Below are positions 7,853 through 17,560 of a DNA stretch of 64,000 nucleotides, piece after piece. The stretch comes from Pacificoceanicola onchidii. GTDB taxonomy: Bacteria; Pseudomonadota; Alphaproteobacteria; Rhodobacterales; Rhodobacteraceae. Location of the stretch: contig NZ_SRXY01000006.1 in NCBI RefSeq assembly GCF_004804335.1, forward strand, positions 186,001 to 250,000. The letters are read 5' to 3'. Under the pieces are notes generated by a model. That model worked only from the letters and a program-made list of their open reading frames with translations. It did not search any database and was not told the origin of the DNA. The stretch's first letter is position 1; the number at the start of each line of letters is the position of its first letter. The position numbers and the translations under genes are program-made.

Positions 7853-8791
7853 TTAGAATTCTGCGTGGTCGTAGGGTTCTTCACCCTGTTCGAGCACGTC
7901 TTTGTCGAGATATTTGCCTTCGGACTCTTCGCCTTCCTTCCACTCAAGGTAGGAGCGGTAGAAGAAGGCCCAGGCGTGGATGAAGATCATGCCGACCATG
8001 GTGATCATCAGGATCTTGAACAGGAAGTATCCGGTGAAGCCATTGGGGCTGAAGCCAATGGTTTCCACGTTCCAGCGCACCGCACGGGCCTTGAGCTCCA
8101 GACGCTGCAGCGGATCCGTGGGGGCAACCGGCGGCACGATGAGCGAACGCCACATGAAGAACCATGTGTACATCCAGATCAGCGTTGCCATCGGCAGCAT
8201 GAAGATCATGGAGCCGATCATGTCGATCATCCGCTTGGTACGGAATTTCACGGCAGCATAGACGAGGTCCACACGCACGTGCCCGCCCTGTACGAAAGTG
8301 TACGTCAGGCAAAGAGCCACCACCATCGCGTTGAAAAGCTTCAGCTCTTCGGCAAACCACGAAATGTCGAACTGCAGCGGGATACCGAAGCCGATTGAGA
8401 TATCAGGCCGGGTGAAAATCCGCTGCATGAAGACGATGATCACCTGCTGAAGCACCATGGCAAGACCGGCCCAGGCAGCAAAGCGCCCGATGGTATTGGC
8501 AAAGCCTTCGAGCACGCGCACAACGCCCCAGAGGAAATTGTTGCGCCATATGCCCGCGATGAAGATCAGCACGAAGATGACGAGCGCGACGAAGAAGAGT
8601 TCTTTCGACGCCCCGTAGTAGACCACCTTCATCAGGCTGGCCTTGTCTTCGGCGGTGTTGTTCCAGGTGATCCAGTCCAGCCAGGAGCTGGGATGGGTCA
8701 ACGCATATCCAAGATTGTAGAAGGCCATGGCGAGGTTTTCGAGGATCCAAAGGATCCACCCCCCAAGGCCGGTTGCGGCATCGTCTTCCAT
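7853..8791 (-). CDS. TRAP transporter small permease (DctQ type), extended
   Basis: The four-helix small membrane subunit that pairs with the large permease. I prefer the ATG giving MEDDAATGLGGWILW, with GGGGGA just upstream, over a TTG four codons earlier. The protein has 312 residues, longer than the usual 160-200. It has an extra N-terminal helix and an amphipathic region (residues 20-110) before the DctQ core (FNAMVVALCLTYTFVQGGHVRVD, a recognisable DctQ block). The tail is acidic (EGEESEGKYLDKD...). The size matches the long large permease, so both belong to the same TRAP subtype. It lies 12 bases upstream of the large permease gene. Confidence 0.9.
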   Translation of the reverse strand: MEDDAATGLGGWILWILENLAMAFYNLGYALTHPSSWLDWITWNNTAEDKASLMKVVYYGASKELFFVALVIFVLIFIAGIWRNNFLWGVVRVLEGFANTIGRFAAWAGLAMVLQQVIIVFMQRIFTRPDISIGFGIPLQFDISWFAEELKLFNAMVVALCLTYTFVQGGHVRVDLVYAAVKFRTKRMIDMIGSMIFMLPMATLIWMYTWFFMWRSLIVPPVAPTDPLQRLELKARAVRWNVETIGFSPNGFTGYFLFKILMITMVGMIFIHAWAFFYRSYLEWKEGEESEGKYLDKDVLEQGEEPYDHAEF

Positions 8792-8861
8792 GATGTCCCC
8801 CAAAGTTGCCCGCGCGAATGGCCTTTTCCGCCATACGGGCGCGCACCTGCCTTACTATGAT

Positions 8862-8887
8862 GAAAGGCTCCCCGGAGGGAGCCTTTC
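8862..8887 (-). terminator. Intercistronic hairpin after the TRAP binding-protein gene
   Basis: A perfect 11-bp stem (GAAAGGCTCCC/GGGAGCCTTTC) with a 4-base loop lies between the binding-protein gene and the two permease genes. Such hairpins commonly protect the upstream message or attenuate, so that binding protein exceeds permease. On the minus strand no T-run follows, so complete termination is unlikely. Confidence 0.7.
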
Positions 8888-8905
8888 GGTTTATTTTCGA
8901 GTGGC

Positions 8906-9994
8906 TTAGCCGCCCAGAACGCGGATACGCTGCTGAACGTAGTAGCCGTCCGACTTGTTGATCCAGGCCGCGGAGTTCGCGAGGCTTGCCTCGAAGGACT
9001 CGCGGATCTTGGCGAAGAGTTCGTCGCCCATGTTCTCGTCCATGACCTCTGCGGAGGCCTTGCCGAATGCATCCCAAACGTCGTCGGAGAACTGCAGGGT
9101 TTTGACGCCCTGTGCCTGCAGACGCGCCAGAGCGGCACCGTTGTTGGCAAGGGTTTCGGCCAGCTGGTACTGCGTGGTCGCCATGGAAGCGTAGCGCAGG
9201 ATCGCTTTGTGCTGGTCGGACAGCTCGTTCCAGACGTCGAGGTTGACGGAGGACGCAAGCGCGGAGCCCGGCTCGTGGAAACCGGCGGTGTAGTAGACTT
9301 TCGCCACTTCCTGGAAGCCGGCGCGTTCGTCGGCCATCGGGCCAACCCACTCCAGACCGTCGAGAGCACCGGAGGACAGAGCTTGGTACAGTTCGCCGCC
9401 CGGAATGTTCTGAACGGATGCGCCCAGCTTGCCGAGCACCTTGCCGCCGAGACCCGGCATACGGAACTTCAGGCCGTTGAAGTCGTCTGCGGAGTTGATC
9501 TCGTTGCGGAACCAACCACCGGACTGGGAACCGGAGTTACCGGCCAGCAGGCCTTTGAGGTTGAAGATCTGGCCCAGCTCGTCGTGCAGCTCTTCGCCGC
9601 CGCCATGGTAGTACCAGTTGGAAACTTCCTGCGCAGTGCCGCCGAACGGAACTGCGGTGAAGTAGGCGTAACCCGGGTGCTGACCGATGAAGTAGTAGTC
9701 TGCGGAGTGGTACATGTCGGCCTGACCGGAAGAAACCGCGTCAAACACTTCCAGTGCGCCAACGAGCTCGCCCGGCGCTTTCTTGTCGATGGTCAGGCTG
9801 CCACCGGACATTTCGGCAACCATGGTTTCGAGGTAGGAAGCCGCGTCATCGAGAACGGCAAAGCCACGCGGCCACGAGGTGACCATGGTCAGGGTGCGGT
9901 TGCCCTGAGCATAGGCCGGTGCGGCCAGGGTCGAGGCGGCTGCGGCAGCGCCCGCGCCCACTGTCGAGGCGCGAAGGAAAGAACGACGATCCAT
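8906..9994 (-). CDS. TRAP transporter periplasmic substrate-binding protein (DctP/TakP type)
   Basis: The periplasmic receptor of the TRAP system. The start chosen is MDRRSFLRASTVGAG, with GGAGGATTTCATA upstream; the longer frame has no ribosome site. The N-terminus is a Tat-type signal (RRSFLRAS, then an Ala-rich segment ending AYAQG). The mature protein begins NRTLTMVTSWPRGF and carries ADMYHSADYYFIGQ and LKFRMPGLGGKVLGKLGAS, typical of the mannitol/chloroaromatic/keto-acid group that includes TakP. It is first in the operon, followed by an intercistronic hairpin and the permeases. The ligand might be a 2-oxo acid or related carboxylate, but this is only a family-level guess. Confidence 0.93.
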   Translation of the reverse strand: MDRRSFLRASTVGAGAAAAASTLAAPAYAQGNRTLTMVTSWPRGFAVLDDAASYLETMVAEMSGGSLTIDKKAPGELVGALEVFDAVSSGQADMYHSADYYFIGQHPGYAYFTAVPFGGTAQEVSNWYYHGGGEELHDELGQIFNLKGLLAGNSGSQSGGWFRNEINSADDFNGLKFRMPGLGGKVLGKLGASVQNIPGGELYQALSSGALDGLEWVGPMADERAGFQEVAKVYYTAGFHEPGSALASSVNLDVWNELSDQHKAILRYASMATTQYQLAETLANNGAALARLQAQGVKTLQFSDDVWDAFGKASAEVMDENMGDELFAKIRESFEASLANSAAWINKSDGYYVQQRIRVLGG

Positions 9995-10361
9995 TATGAA
10001 ATCCTCCCATAAGGTCCTGTTGTGCGCAGCCCTCTCGCCACGCACGGATCGGTTAGAGTGAGGGCACCTTGGGCGCAAAGTGGTTTCATTGAAATACCCA
10101 CTGCTACGGAGTTGGGCAGATTAATTGACCAAAGGACAAGTTTTAGGCGCGATGAGAACGGCAAAATGCACCCATAGGGTGTGTTTTTGGGTGAAACACA
10201 GAACCAGAAGGTGAGCTTGCCGGCACAGAGCGACTCACAAGTTGCAGCTGCGCACTGAAAGCTCCCAAACCGCTTGCCTATGAAATGCAAGGGCGCGCGG
10301 GCTTGGAGAAGCCATCACAGTCACGCGGTTGATTGTAAGAGGGGCACGGCACCGAGCCGTT
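9995..10361. other. Intergenic region with an inverted repeat upstream of the TRAP operon
   Basis: These 367 bases must contain the minus-strand promoter of the TRAP operon. I see the inverted repeat TGTGTTT-N7-AAACACA at 10180-10200, about 190 bases upstream of the binding-protein start, and a small TTTCA-T-TGAAA palindrome near 10085. Either could be an operator. No further structure, RNA gene or short coding frame is evident. Confidence 0.45.
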
Positions 10362-11054
10362 TCAGCTCAGAACGTCGAGCCCAAGCCTTCCGCGACCAGA
10401 ATTGTCAATGTAAGGGGTCACCCCCAAAATCTCAGCGTCTTCGGGCAATTGTTCTACTTGAGTGAATACGTCGCCGTTGGCTACCATAACCGTCCGCGCT
10501 TCTAATTTGACACAGAATTGAGGATCCTCGTCCCCGCTCAACAACAGTGGAGGAGCATAGGCGAGGAGTTCTTTACCTGAAAGAGGACCAATGTAGTCTC
10601 GCGCGTCGCGCAGCACGCTGTCGTAGGGGTTGGAAGCGCCTTCCACGATTTCGCGAATGAAGAACTCTGAGAAACAACCGTATGCCACTTCAGGCTCCAT
10701 TGTCATTCCATCCAGAACAAAGACTGGCGCGGCTTGGCCTGCCCCCAAGTCAGACAAGTTGTATGCAAACTGGTCTCCAAACGCATTCATACCGAAACAA
10801 AGAAAATCATCCACGCCCTCCCCCCACGCGAATTTCCAAAATTCACGGTCATTCCATTCCTTCAGGGAGTGCCCGCAAGCGCCGCTGACACCCAAAATCC
10901 GAAGGTACCCGTGGTAAACGGAAAGCCCATCACACTCAGAGAGCAGTTGCTGATGAAAATCAGGCAAACTCTGCCCGAATTGGCCAATCGTTTTGGGGCA
11001 CAATTTGACGCCTTTGCAGCGTTGGAGGCTCTTCAGCGTCAAACCAATGTCCAA
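10362..11054 (-). CDS. SMI1/KNR4 (SUKH)-like protein
   Basis: A 230-residue protein whose first half has the SMI1/KNR4 pattern: IGQFGQSLPDFHQQLLSECDGLSVYHGYLRILG, followed by a Trp/Phe-rich strand region (FWKFAWGEGVDDFLCFGMNAFGDQFAYNL). This fold is common among immunity proteins of contact-dependent and type VI toxins and in some stress proteins. No toxin gene is next to it. The only in-frame start at this end is TTG, without a convincing ribosome site, so the true start may differ or the N-terminus may be eroded. The sequence around it (10.4-11.2 kb) looks less GC-rich than its neighbours, which hints at acquisition. Fold assignment is moderately sure; function is unknown. Confidence 0.65.
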   Translation of the reverse strand: MDIGLTLKSLQRCKGVKLCPKTIGQFGQSLPDFHQQLLSECDGLSVYHGYLRILGVSGACGHSLKEWNDREFWKFAWGEGVDDFLCFGMNAFGDQFAYNLSDLGAGQAAPVFVLDGMTMEPEVAYGCFSEFFIREIVEGASNPYDSVLRDARDYIGPLSGKELLAYAPPLLLSGDEDPQFCVKLEARTVMVANGDVFTQVEQLPEDAEILGVTPYIDNSGRGRLGLDVLS

Positions 11055-11239
11055 GTGCGCATTCCCTTTGACGTGACAAAACCAATAGTCACCGACTATT
11101 CATCCGAACTCTCACCAGACGCAATGCTCGGAACATTTTTTGGTTGGGATCAAAACGTGGCACCAGTTTGCTATTCACAACCCTGATCGAAAACTTCCGC
11201 CCCTTCCCCCAACCCAAACCATAAGGTAGCGTTGCGCGC

Positions 11240-12661
11240 ATGTCCGGCCTGCTCGAACGCCTACGCCCCTCTTATGGACAGAAGCTGTTCCTTCTGGCTT
11301 CCGTGCCGATGATCCTTGCGGTCTCGGCCATTGCGATCCTTGTGGCGGCGCAGTCGCGGGCCTTGGCGGAGCGGGAAATTCGCAGCCTTGAGACGCAGCT
11401 CATCGAAGCCAAGAAGCGCGAGCTTCGGAACTATGTCACGCAGGCGCGCAACGGGTTTTACTTTGTCTACGGCACCGCCTCCCCGACAGATGATCTGGCC
11501 AAGGAACAGGTCATGCAGATCCTCGCCGCGATGATCTACGGCGATGAGGGGTTTTTCTTTGTCTATGATTACGACGGCAACAATCTCGTCTCCCCCCGCC
11601 AGACAGAGCTGATCAACCGCAATCACTGGGAATTGACGGACAGCGAAGGCACGGCGGTGGTCAAGCAGTTCATCTTCACCGCGCGGGCCGGTGCGGGGTA
11701 TATCGAACATCTCTGGCCCAAACCCTCCACGGGGGAAGAAGCCCGGATGATCACCTACGTCACCTCCTTTCCGTCATGGCGGTGGGCGGTGGGCACCGGG
11801 GTGTTCATCGACGACATTCTCGACAGCGTCGCCGCCACGCGGGCGGAGGTCGAGGCGCGGGTGCAGCAGACCTTCCTTTATATCGGGGCGATCACGCTGG
11901 GGGCCCTGCTGCTGGTTTTCTCCTCCGGCCTGTTCATCAACATTCGCGAGCGGCGTCTGGCCGACGCCAAGCTGAAAGAACTGACGCAACGGGTGTTCGA
12001 CACGCAGGAAGAAGAACGCGGGCGCGTGGCGCGCGAGTTGCATGACGGGATCAGCCAGATCTTGGTGGGGGTGAAATACGCGCTCGACATTACCAGACGC
12101 CGCATCCTGCAGGACGACAACCGTGCCGAGGAAACCCTTGGTAAAGGCATAGACAACCTGTCGGAAGCCATTCACGAAGTACGCCGCATCAGCCGCGACC
12201 TGCGGCCCGGCGTTCTGGATGACCTCGGCCTTGGCCCGGCGGTCAAGGCTCTGACCGACGATTTCCGCGCCCGCACAGGCATCGACACGCAGTTTGAAAC
12301 CGTGGTGTTCCGCAACCGGCTCGATCAGGACAGCAAGATCGCGCTGTACCGGATCGCGCAGGAGGCGCTGACGAATGTCGAAAGACACGCAGGCGCAAGC
12401 CGTGTTACCATTGACCTGCGTGGCCACCGTGACGGCGCAACGCTGCGCATTTCCGACAACGGCGTCGGGCTTGGCGAAGCCTCGCGCGGCCCGCGTCAAG
12501 GCATAGGGTTGAGGAACATGCAGGAACGTATGGAACAGTTGGGCGGCACCCTGCGGGTCTTGTCGTCGCGCTCCGGCACCGTTATCGAAGCGCAGGTTCC
12601 GCTCAGCCACCTTCTTCCGCCCGAAGAAGGCCAACCCGTGAAAACAAAGGTGCAGGCATGA
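11240..12661 (+). CDS. Membrane sensor histidine kinase with periplasmic Cache domain (NarX-type kinase core)
   Basis: A two-component sensor. One membrane helix lies at about residues 15-35, a periplasmic Cache-like sensory domain at about 40-205 (GDEGFFFVYDYDGNNLVSPRQ; FPSWRWAVGTGVFIDD), and a second helix at about 213-235. The dimerisation/phosphoacceptor region of the HisKA_3 type follows, with His268 in RVARELHDGISQ. The ATPase domain shows IAQEALTNVERHA, ISDNGVGLG and GIGLRNMQERM. Its stop overlaps the start of the response regulator gene by four bases, so they form a cognate pair. Small organic acids are typical Cache ligands, but the stimulus cannot be told here. Confidence 0.93.
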   Translation: MSGLLERLRPSYGQKLFLLASVPMILAVSAIAILVAAQSRALAEREIRSLETQLIEAKKRELRNYVTQARNGFYFVYGTASPTDDLAKEQVMQILAAMIYGDEGFFFVYDYDGNNLVSPRQTELINRNHWELTDSEGTAVVKQFIFTARAGAGYIEHLWPKPSTGEEARMITYVTSFPSWRWAVGTGVFIDDILDSVAATRAEVEARVQQTFLYIGAITLGALLLVFSSGLFINIRERRLADAKLKELTQRVFDTQEEERGRVARELHDGISQILVGVKYALDITRRRILQDDNRAEETLGKGIDNLSEAIHEVRRISRDLRPGVLDDLGLGPAVKALTDDFRARTGIDTQFETVVFRNRLDQDSKIALYRIAQEALTNVERHAGASRVTIDLRGHRDGATLRISDNGVGLGEASRGPRQGIGLRNMQERMEQLGGTLRVLSSRSGTVIEAQVPLSHLLPPEEGQPVKTKVQA

Positions 12662-13299
12662 CTGAAGTGACCCGCGTTGTTGTTGTCGACGATCATCCGA
12701 TGGTCGCAGAGGGCATTCAGGCCCTGCTGGACAGTTATGACGATATCGAGGTGCTGGCGACGCTTTCCGACGGCCAGCAGATCATCGACCAGTTGGAAGA
12801 CCTGAGTCCGGATGTGATCCTGATGGACCTGAACATGCCCGGCCTCGGCGGGTTGTCGGCGACAGAGATGATCCTCGAACGGCGGCCCGACACCCGCATC
12901 CTCGTGCTGTCGATGCATGACACGCCCGAATATATCTCAACGGCGCTGAGCCACGGCGCGCGAGGCTATGTGCTCAAGGACGTCCCGACCGACGAAATCA
13001 AGAAAGCCATCGACGTGGTCATGGCCGGGGAGCGCTACCTGTGCACCGGGGCCGAGGGCGCTCTGGCCCCGCCGGACAACGGCCGCGAGCCGCTGACCAA
13101 CCGCGAGCAATCGGTTCTGTTGCAACTGGCGCAGGGCAAGTCGAACAAGGAAGTCGCTCTGGTCCTGGATATTTCGGTGCGCACGGTCGAAACGCACCGC
13201 AAGAACATCAAGCGCAAGCTGGGGATTTCCAGCACGGCAGGGCTGACCCGCTATGCGCTGGAACATGGGGTTTTGCAGGGCACTGGCGTGACGGTCTGA
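12658..13299 (+). CDS. NarL/FixJ-family response regulator with LuxR-type DNA-binding domain
   Basis: The output partner of the overlapping kinase gene. The receiver domain begins VVVDDHPMVAEGI, with phosphoacceptor Asp57 in ILMDLNMPG, the switch residue block LVLSMHD and LKD near residue 100. The C-terminal LuxR helix-turn-helix is LTNREQSVLLQLAQGKSNKEVA...VRTVETHRKNIKRKLG. The length of 213 residues is typical. The targets are not evident in the window; two strong hairpins follow the gene. Confidence 0.94.
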   Translation: MTEVTRVVVVDDHPMVAEGIQALLDSYDDIEVLATLSDGQQIIDQLEDLSPDVILMDLNMPGLGGLSATEMILERRPDTRILVLSMHDTPEYISTALSHGARGYVLKDVPTDEIKKAIDVVMAGERYLCTGAEGALAPPDNGREPLTNREQSVLLQLAQGKSNKEVALVLDISVRTVETHRKNIKRKLGISSTAGLTRYALEHGVLQGTGVTV

Positions 13300-13313
13300 T
13301 CCTGCGGAACCAC

Positions 13314-13392
13314 GTCCCGGGCCCAACCCGGGACCTCAGGCTCCGAAAGCTCAGGCACAATTTCCGCCGAGGCCCCGGGTCAGGCCCGGGGC
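13314..13392. repeat. Two GC-rich palindromic hairpins between the response regulator and guaB
   Basis: The first hairpin is GTCCCGGG-CCCAA-CCCGGGAC at 13314-13334, followed by CTCAGG. The second is GCCCCGGG-TCAGG-CCCGGGGC at 13372-13392. Both lie between convergent genes and may act as terminators. The first has the same GTCCCGG...CCGGGACCTC form as the palindrome inside the 19641 repeat. Confidence 0.7.
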
Positions 13393-13426
13393 GCGATCGC
13401 TATGACATCACGGGCGATGCGTCAAA

Positions 13427-14983
<1,557 letters not shown>

Positions 14984-15454
14984 TCAGCGATAGGTCCCGG
15001 CGGTGATGAACTCGCCAAAAGCCTCGCACCAGACCAGAACCGTGTTGTACGCGGCAAGATCCACGCCCTCCGGAACGGTGACCACAAAACCAGAGAATGT
15101 TTTGACGTCGCCCACCTGCACCGATTGCGCTTTGACCCGTTCAAAACCGGCCTCGTCTTCGACGAACTCCGGCACCAGATAAAGCTTGTAATCCGGCCCC
15201 GGCGCCAGCGCGCCTTCGTGCACGATCTCTGTTTGCGAGAGGCTGATGGTCCCTTCCCCCCAATGCAGGAAATCGCTGCCCGCGAGATCACGGGTGAGCG
15301 TGGCGGTGTACTCCGCACCCTGTGCCTTTTCCTGCAACATCAACGCGTCGGGCGATTCCGGCTCGGTCAGGATCGGCAGGAAGTAGACGCCCAACGCAAA
15401 ACCAGCGGCTAGCGCCGCGCCATGGGTGGCGAGAAGGAAAATCAGTTTGCGCAT
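14984..15454 (-). CDS. DM13-domain protein, membrane-anchored or secreted
   Basis: 156 residues. An N-terminal hydrophobic segment (LIFLLATHGAALAAGFALGVYFLPI) acts as signal or anchor. The rest is a DM13 domain: an H-W-G-x-G-T-I-S-L segment near residue 66, GPDYKLYLVPEF in the middle and the C-terminal signature NTVLVWCEAFGEFITAGTYR with the conserved Cys. DM13 is related to cytochrome-b561/DOMON-type extracytoplasmic domains and is suspected of redox roles. The gene is not clearly in an operon; guaB lies 108 bases downstream on the same strand. Confidence 0.8.
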   Translation of the reverse strand: MRKLIFLLATHGAALAAGFALGVYFLPILTEPESPDALMLQEKAQGAEYTATLTRDLAGSDFLHWGEGTISLSQTEIVHEGALAPGPDYKLYLVPEFVEDEAGFERVKAQSVQVGDVKTFSGFVVTVPEGVDLAAYNTVLVWCEAFGEFITAGTYR

Positions 15455-15547
15455 GGGGACCCCTTTTTTCGCTCTGGTCGGTCCATCCGTTTTGCCACGA
15501 AAAGAGGACGCGCCAAAACGAAATTGGAGCGCATCCTCATCAAAGCC

Positions 15548-16435
15548 TTACCAGCCAGCAGGCGGCTTGCCCGCGTTGATCGCGGCCTCGATCTTCACGA
15601 TCTTGTCGGCAAAAGGTTTGCGGCCCCGGATTTCGCGCCAAACGGTGCCGTTCTGGTGCGGCTTGTAGTAGGATTCCCCAACCAGGCTTTGAAGGCCCTG
15701 CCGCTTGGCTTGATCTTCGGTGAAGTCCGGTAGTTTAGGGAAACCTCCGCGCCGCATCCAGGAGGGCAACGCGCGGGCATCGGCGAAAGCCTGGGCAAAG
15801 GGCGCACGGGCGGCATCCACGTTCGACATCCAGTTCCAAAGCTGCGCCGCGCTCGGGTTCTCCAACCCGCCAGCGCCAAACCCCGTCCCCCGCTTCGGCA
15901 GACCGGATCCGTCAAATTGCTCAAGCGCATTGCGCTGGAAAAGAATAATGCTGTGGGTCAACAGGCCGATGCGCCCGCGAATGGCGTCCTTGGCCGGGTT
16001 GGCCCCACGTACTGAGAGGTTTTTGTTGTATGTGCCGCTCTGACCGTTTGTCATCCGATACGACAGGTCAATCCTGACCTCACCGCCGCGCACCTCGTGC
16101 GAGATGGGCCAGTTCGTCGTCACATTGCACGAATCCCCGTTCCATTGATGCGCCCGGCTGGCGCGATCGTTCCGTCCAAACCCGGTGTACGTCACCGTGA
16201 ACGTGATGTTGATCTGGGAGAACCGCACGCGGCAATTGTCAGAATCCGCTTTGACCTCGATCTTGCAGGGCGCGCCCTGAATAAAGCTGCTGCAGATCTT
16301 AGGGGATTGGATGCTGTTTTCCAGATTGAACGACACCGTTGTTGTCTCATCCGGCTCTGCCTCGGTCGTTTGCGCCTGCGCCGCGCCAGACATCATCAGA
16401 AATACACTCAACACTCTCAAAATCATCGACGGCAT
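15548..16435 (-). CDS. Secreted protein of unknown function
   Basis: I do not recognise this family. The start has an excellent ribosome site (GGGAGGGG, 5 bases upstream). A signal peptide (MILRVLSVFLMMSGAAQAQ) is followed by an acidic linker and a cysteine-containing beta-rich region at about residues 30-135 (KICSSF, GAPCKIEV, DNCRVRF, DSCNV). The even number of cysteines suggests disulfides. The C-terminal half is helical and Trp-rich (AAQLWNWMSNVDAARAPFA, LPSWMRRGG). It sits between the DM13 gene and the divergent agmatinase gene. A periplasmic or exported role is all that can be said. Confidence 0.75.
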   Translation of the reverse strand: MPSMILRVLSVFLMMSGAAQAQTTEAEPDETTTVSFNLENSIQSPKICSSFIQGAPCKIEVKADSDNCRVRFSQINITFTVTYTGFGRNDRASRAHQWNGDSCNVTTNWPISHEVRGGEVRIDLSYRMTNGQSGTYNKNLSVRGANPAKDAIRGRIGLLTHSIILFQRNALEQFDGSGLPKRGTGFGAGGLENPSAAQLWNWMSNVDAARAPFAQAFADARALPSWMRRGGFPKLPDFTEDQAKRQGLQSLVGESYYKPHQNGTVWREIRGRKPFADKIVKIEAAINAGKPPAGW

Positions 16436-16543
16436 TGAAACCCCTCCCTTTTAATAGTCTTGTGACGCCATCAGCTAATTCGGTCCGACCGTCACGCGAA
16501 CCATGGCACCACAGGTCGGCCGCTCGCGCAAGGAATGCTTGAA

Positions 16544-17509
16544 ATGAGCCACAGCTATTCAACCGGCCGTCTGAACCTGCCTTTCACCGGAATCTGCACC
16601 TTTGCCAAGAAACCCCATGAGGCCGACTGGACCGCGCTGGATGCCGATTTCGCGATCCTTGGCGCGCCGTTTGATGCGGGCACCCAGTGGCGCGCCGGTG
16701 CCCGGTTCGGGCCACGCGGGGTACGTGAAGCCTCGACGCTTTTCTCCTTTGGCCACGCAGGGGCTTACGAACACGAAGACGATGTGACCTATCTGGGCGA
16801 GGACGTGCGGATCGTCGACATGGGTGACGCGGACATCGTGCACACAGACACGATCCAAAGCCACGCCAACATCCGTGCCGGGGTCGAGGCGGCCCTGAAC
16901 GCGGGCGCGGTGCCGGTGGTGATCGGCGGCGATCACTCGGTGAACATCCCCTGCATCGAAGCCTACGAGGGCCGTTCGCCGTTCCACGTCCTGCAAATCG
17001 ACGCGCATCTGGATTTTGTTGACGAGCGCCACGGGGTGACGCGCGGCCATGGCAACCCAATGCGGCGCGCAGCAGAGAAAGACCATGTGAGCGGACTGAC
17101 CCAGATCGGCATCCGCAATGTTTCCAGCACCGCGAAGGAGGGTTACGAGGCCGCCCGTGCGATGGGGGCTGATATTCTGTCGGTGCGGCAGGTGCGCAAG
17201 CTTGGCATTGCCGAAACCGCCGCCCGCATCCCGCAAGGCGTGCCGCTCTATATCACCATCGACATCGACGCCTTCTGCCCGTCCATCGCCCCCGGCACAG
17301 GCACGCCGAGCCATGGCGGGTTTCTCTATTACGAAGTGCTGGAGCTGTTGCAGGCGGCGGTACAGGAGCGCGAGATCGTCGGGATTGATCTGGTCGAGGT
17401 CGCGCCGGACTATGATCCGACCGGCTCCACGAACATCCTCGCTGCGCAACTTTTGATGAACCTGTTGGGATTTGTTGCCCACGCGCAAACAAAGACGGGA
17501 GGGATTTGA
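16544..17509 (+). CDS. speB: Agmatinase (ureohydrolase family)
   Basis: Hydrolyses agmatine, or a related guanidino acid, to putrescine (or the amino acid) and urea using a binuclear manganese site. The metal-binding segments are all present: GGDHSVNIP, IDAHLDF and TIDIDAFCPSIAPGTGTP. In the last, the fourth position usually Asp in the DxDxxDP pattern is Cys, which is not a metal ligand. I prefer the second ATG (MSHSYSTGRLNLP), which lies 9 bases after AAGGA; a start three codons earlier is possible. 321 residues fits the family. Guanidinobutyrase or guanidinopropionase activity is a real alternative. An arginase lies 9 kb away, so the strain appears to use guanidino compounds by two routes. 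Confidence 0.85.
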   Translation: MSHSYSTGRLNLPFTGICTFAKKPHEADWTALDADFAILGAPFDAGTQWRAGARFGPRGVREASTLFSFGHAGAYEHEDDVTYLGEDVRIVDMGDADIVHTDTIQSHANIRAGVEAALNAGAVPVVIGGDHSVNIPCIEAYEGRSPFHVLQIDAHLDFVDERHGVTRGHGNPMRRAAEKDHVSGLTQIGIRNVSSTAKEGYEAARAMGADILSVRQVRKLGIAETAARIPQGVPLYITIDIDAFCPSIAPGTGTPSHGGFLYYEVLELLQAAVQEREIVGIDLVEVAPDYDPTGSTNILAAQLLMNLLGFVAHAQTKTGGI

Positions 17510-17560
17510 CCCGGCAGAGACCTTTCCGCTAGGGTCTTCCGGGATTTTAGACCGAATTGG

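Noticed and set aside
11055-11239. Possible short plus-strand gene ending near 11186, before the histidine kinase
   Set aside because: The frame runs mainly antisense to the SMI1-like gene, has no ribosome site, and its distinct 3' part has no recognisable features. I see nothing firm in this interval beyond the kinase promoter region.
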